Below are positions 5,482 to 7,210 of a DNA stretch of 7,210 nucleotides, piece after piece. The stretch is from the NCBI GenBank assembly GCA_964564695.1, contig CAZMCC010000137.1, forward strand, positions 1 to 7,210, in the 5' to 3' direction. This stretch comes from CAZMCC01 sp964564695. GTDB taxonomy: Bacteria; Planctomycetota; Phycisphaerae; Phycisphaerales; UBA1924. Both the position numbers and the translations under genes were made by a program. The notes below the pieces were generated by a model. The model saw nothing but the letters and a program-made list of their open reading frames with translations, searched no databases and was not told the origin of the DNA. The first letter of the stretch is position 1. Every line of letters begins with the position of its first letter.

Positions 5482-6936
5482 ATGAACGATCAACTGGACA
5501 ATTTGGTCTCGCGGCGTTCGTTTCTGCGTACGGGCACGTGCGCCTCGCTCGGGCTCGCGGGCCTCGCGTCGCAGCTCTTCACGGCGCGGATGGTGAACGC
5601 GGCCCTCGCGGGGTGCGGTGGCGGGTTCCAGGACTACAAGGCGCTGGTGTGCGTCTTTCTGTTCGGCGGGAACGACAACGGGAACACGCTGATCCCGTAC
5701 GACGGCGGGGATCAGAACTACTCGTTCTACGCGGCGAACCGCGGGACGCTGGCGCTGCCGATGAGCCAGCTCGCGGGGACGGTGATCGCGCCCAAGAACA
5801 CGGGCGGGCGCCGGTTTGCGCTGAACCCGGCGATGGCGGATGTGAAGCAGTTGTTTGACCAGGGGAACGTGGCGGTGGTGTCGGGCGTCGGGAGCCTGGT
5901 GGAGCCGACGACGAAGGCGGAGATGCTGGCACATTCGGTGGAGTTGCCGCCGCAGTTGTTTGCGCACAACTGGCAGCAGGAGCAGTGGCAGATCTCGGCG
6001 GCGGACTCGCTGGAGCGGGTGGGGTGGGGCGGTCGCGTGGCCGATGCGCTGCAGAGCGCGGGGGCGAACCCGGACGCGCAGGTGTCGATGGCGATTTCGC
6101 TGGCGGGGACGAGCTTGTTTCTGTCGGGGCGGAATGTGACGCCGTACACGGTGAGCCCGGCGGGGCCGCAGCGGCTAAGGACGAACGGGCTGGGGGATTC
6201 GTCGGAGCAGGCGGTGGCGCGGCAGGCGTACGCGGACCTGCTCGCGCTGCAGAGCAACCCGAACTACGCCGGGCGCGGCGCGATGCGGAGCGCGTTCGCG
6301 GACATCACGGGGCGGGCGATCGTGAGCGCGGAGATCGTCAATTCGCTGCTGGCGCAGCCGAGCGGGATTACAACGCCGGTGCCGGCGGGCAATGGGCTGG
6401 CGGCGCAGCTCAACATGGTGGCGCGGCTGATCGAGTACGGGAGCGCGACGCTGCATCATCAACGGCAGGTCTTCTTCGTGGCGATGGGCGGGTTCGACAA
6501 CCACGACGGGCTGCTCGACGGCCAGCACGCGGGGCTGCTCACGCAGCTCAACGGGGGACTCAAGTTCTTCTGGGATGCGCTGGGCGACCTGAAGATGCGT
6601 GACAGCGTCACGACGCACACGGCGTCGGACTTCGGACGCACGTATGTGTCGAACGGCAACGGGTCGGACCACGGGTGGGCGTCGGACCACTTCGTGATGG
6701 GAGGGAGCCAGGTCGCGGGCGGGCAGCTCTACGGGCGCTATCCCGACCTCACGATCGACGGCGAGCAGGACACGGGGAGCGGGCGGTACATTCCGGGGTG
6801 CTCGGTGGACATGTATGCGTTTGAGCTGGCGAAGTGGATGGGGGTGCCGTTGTCGGAGATGGCGTTGATCCTGCCAAACATCGGGCGGTTTTTGGATCCG
6901 GGGAAGCCGGGGACGTATTTGGGGTTTATGGGGTAA
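5482..6936 (+). CDS. Tat-exported DUF1501 family protein
   Basis: The 484-residue product begins with a twin-arginine signal, SRRSFLRTG (10-18), then a hydrophobic stretch (about 20-33); cleavage after VNA (38-40) is plausible. A perfect lipobox LAGC (42-45) also lies nearby. The mature part is DUF1501, whose sequence pattern recalls the alkaline phosphatase/sulfatase superfamily: FLFGGNDNGN (59-68), SGVGSLVEPTTK (134-145), GWGGRVADA (181-189), MGGFDNHDG (335-343), SDFGRTYVSNGNGSDHGW (382-399), HFVMGG (403-408) and a C-terminal SVDMY (441-445). The Asp and His residues in the MGGFDNHDG, SDFGRT and SDHGW blocks could be metal ligands, but this is inferred from the superfamily and not shown here. 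The length is normal for the family. A Shine-Dalgarno-like GAGG (5468-5471) precedes the ATG by ten bases. The spacing to the upstream DUF1800 gene and the recurrent pairing of the two families suggest one operon and a joint extracytoplasmic role. Tat export implies folding, perhaps with a cofactor, before transport. Confidence 0.93.
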   Translation: MNDQLDNLVSRRSFLRTGTCASLGLAGLASQLFTARMVNAALAGCGGGFQDYKALVCVFLFGGNDNGNTLIPYDGGDQNYSFYAANRGTLALPMSQLAGTVIAPKNTGGRRFALNPAMADVKQLFDQGNVAVVSGVGSLVEPTTKAEMLAHSVELPPQLFAHNWQQEQWQISAADSLERVGWGGRVADALQSAGANPDAQVSMAISLAGTSLFLSGRNVTPYTVSPAGPQRLRTNGLGDSSEQAVARQAYADLLALQSNPNYAGRGAMRSAFADITGRAIVSAEIVNSLLAQPSGITTPVPAGNGLAAQLNMVARLIEYGSATLHHQRQVFFVAMGGFDNHDGLLDGQHAGLLTQLNGGLKFFWDALGDLKMRDSVTTHTASDFGRTYVSNGNGSDHGWASDHFVMGGSQVAGGQLYGRYPDLTIDGEQDTGSGRYIPGCSVDMYAFELAKWMGVPLSEMALILPNIGRFLDPGKPGTYLGFMG

Positions 6937-7210
6937 GGCCAAGGTCAACAGTTGCGTCAATCAAAACTGTGCAACCAACATTCATGGGGCAGGCGGGATC
7001 TGAAGGTGGGCGGTTGCCTTGCGGTATATGCCGCAGGTAGATAGATGCCGAAGGTAAGAAGAGATGTGAACGAGTTGTGCGCAATAGAAGCACAGTCCTT
7101 GTATATTCTCAATCTTCCTTTCAGACTTGCAGACGGCCAGATGGCTTTCGAGACGGGCTAGTGTAATGTTGCATTATTGACGCAACTAATATTCAGCCGA
7201 TTCGTACTGC
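6937..7210. other. Lower-GC intergenic region at right edge, no gene recognised
   Basis: No convincing reading frame is present. G+C falls sharply from the adjacent gene (27 of 60 bases in 7081-7140). Besides the long inverted repeat at 6950-7187 there is a hairpin at 7018-7037, whose core is TGCGG/CCGCA (7020-7024/7031-7035) with a TATATG loop, and a short stem TGTGC/GCACA (7076-7080/7090-7094). No clear T-tailed terminator follows the DUF1501 stop codon. Confidence 0.6.
6950..7187. mobile_element. Inverted-repeat-bounded 238-bp segment, possible MITE-like element
   Basis: AGTTGCGTCAAT (6950-6961) is matched exactly in inverse by ATTGACGCAACT (7176-7187). The similarity continues inward with gaps: TGCAAC (6970-6975) and CATT (6979-6982) at the left have inverse counterparts GTTGCA (7168-7173) and AATG (7165-7168) at the right. 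Each end can also fold on itself through GTTGC...GCAAC. The enclosed DNA is less GC-rich than its surroundings and has no coding capacity. No target-site duplication is visible, so identification as a transposed element remains tentative; a folded non-coding RNA or regulatory region is an alternative. Confidence 0.4.

Noticed and set aside
3304..5967. 887-codon open frame on the minus strand, opposite the DUF1800 and DUF1501 genes
   Set aside because: The translation is dominated by Arg, His and Pro with no recognisable domain, as expected for the antisense of GC-rich coding DNA. The plus strand encodes two clear protein families.
6950..7187. Integron attC site or CRISPR array at the right edge
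   Set aside because: The inverted repeats lack the paired RYYYAAC/GTTRRRY boxes of an attC site, and there are no regularly spaced direct repeats.

Overview
The window is a GC-rich stretch (roughly 65-70% G+C over most of its length by eye) with four protein-coding genes and several non-coding repeats. Three things point to Planctomycetota, probably the class Phycisphaerae: the base composition, an adjacent DUF1800/DUF1501 pair of exported proteins, and a degenerate Gfo/Idh/MocA-like protein. This placement is inference; no marker gene such as rRNA is present.

Layout: 1-232 shows no gene. A class II fumarase gene (fumC) runs leftward from 1837 to 233 and keeps all the catalytic residues I can place. 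It carries an in-frame insert of about 32 residues whose DNA includes a perfect 12-bp palindrome and has unusual codon use. A divergent intergenic region (1838-2008) with a G-run tract and a GC-rich hairpin separates it from a rightward gene (2009-3103). That gene encodes a protein resembling the Gfo/Idh/MocA oxidoreductases but lacking both the glycine-rich NAD motif and the catalytic lysine. Next is a 275-bp spacer (3104-3378) with a short tandem repeat, a terminator-like hairpin, a related second hairpin and a possible promoter.

From 3379 to 6936 lies a likely two-gene operon: a secreted PKD-DUF1800 protein, then, after an 84-bp spacer made largely of degenerate 7-8-bp repeats, a twin-arginine-exported DUF1501 protein. 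These two families commonly occur side by side and probably act together outside the cytoplasm, but their biochemical role is not established. The last 274 bp are clearly less GC-rich, hold no recognisable gene, and contain a 12-bp inverted repeat bounding a 238-bp segment that looks like a small non-autonomous mobile element.

The genes themselves are housekeeping or widespread families. The most unusual material is the small repeat DNA: the palindromic insert inside fumC, the inverted-repeat-bounded segment at the right edge, the paired hairpins at 3129-3194, and tandem repeats placed directly after two stop codons.
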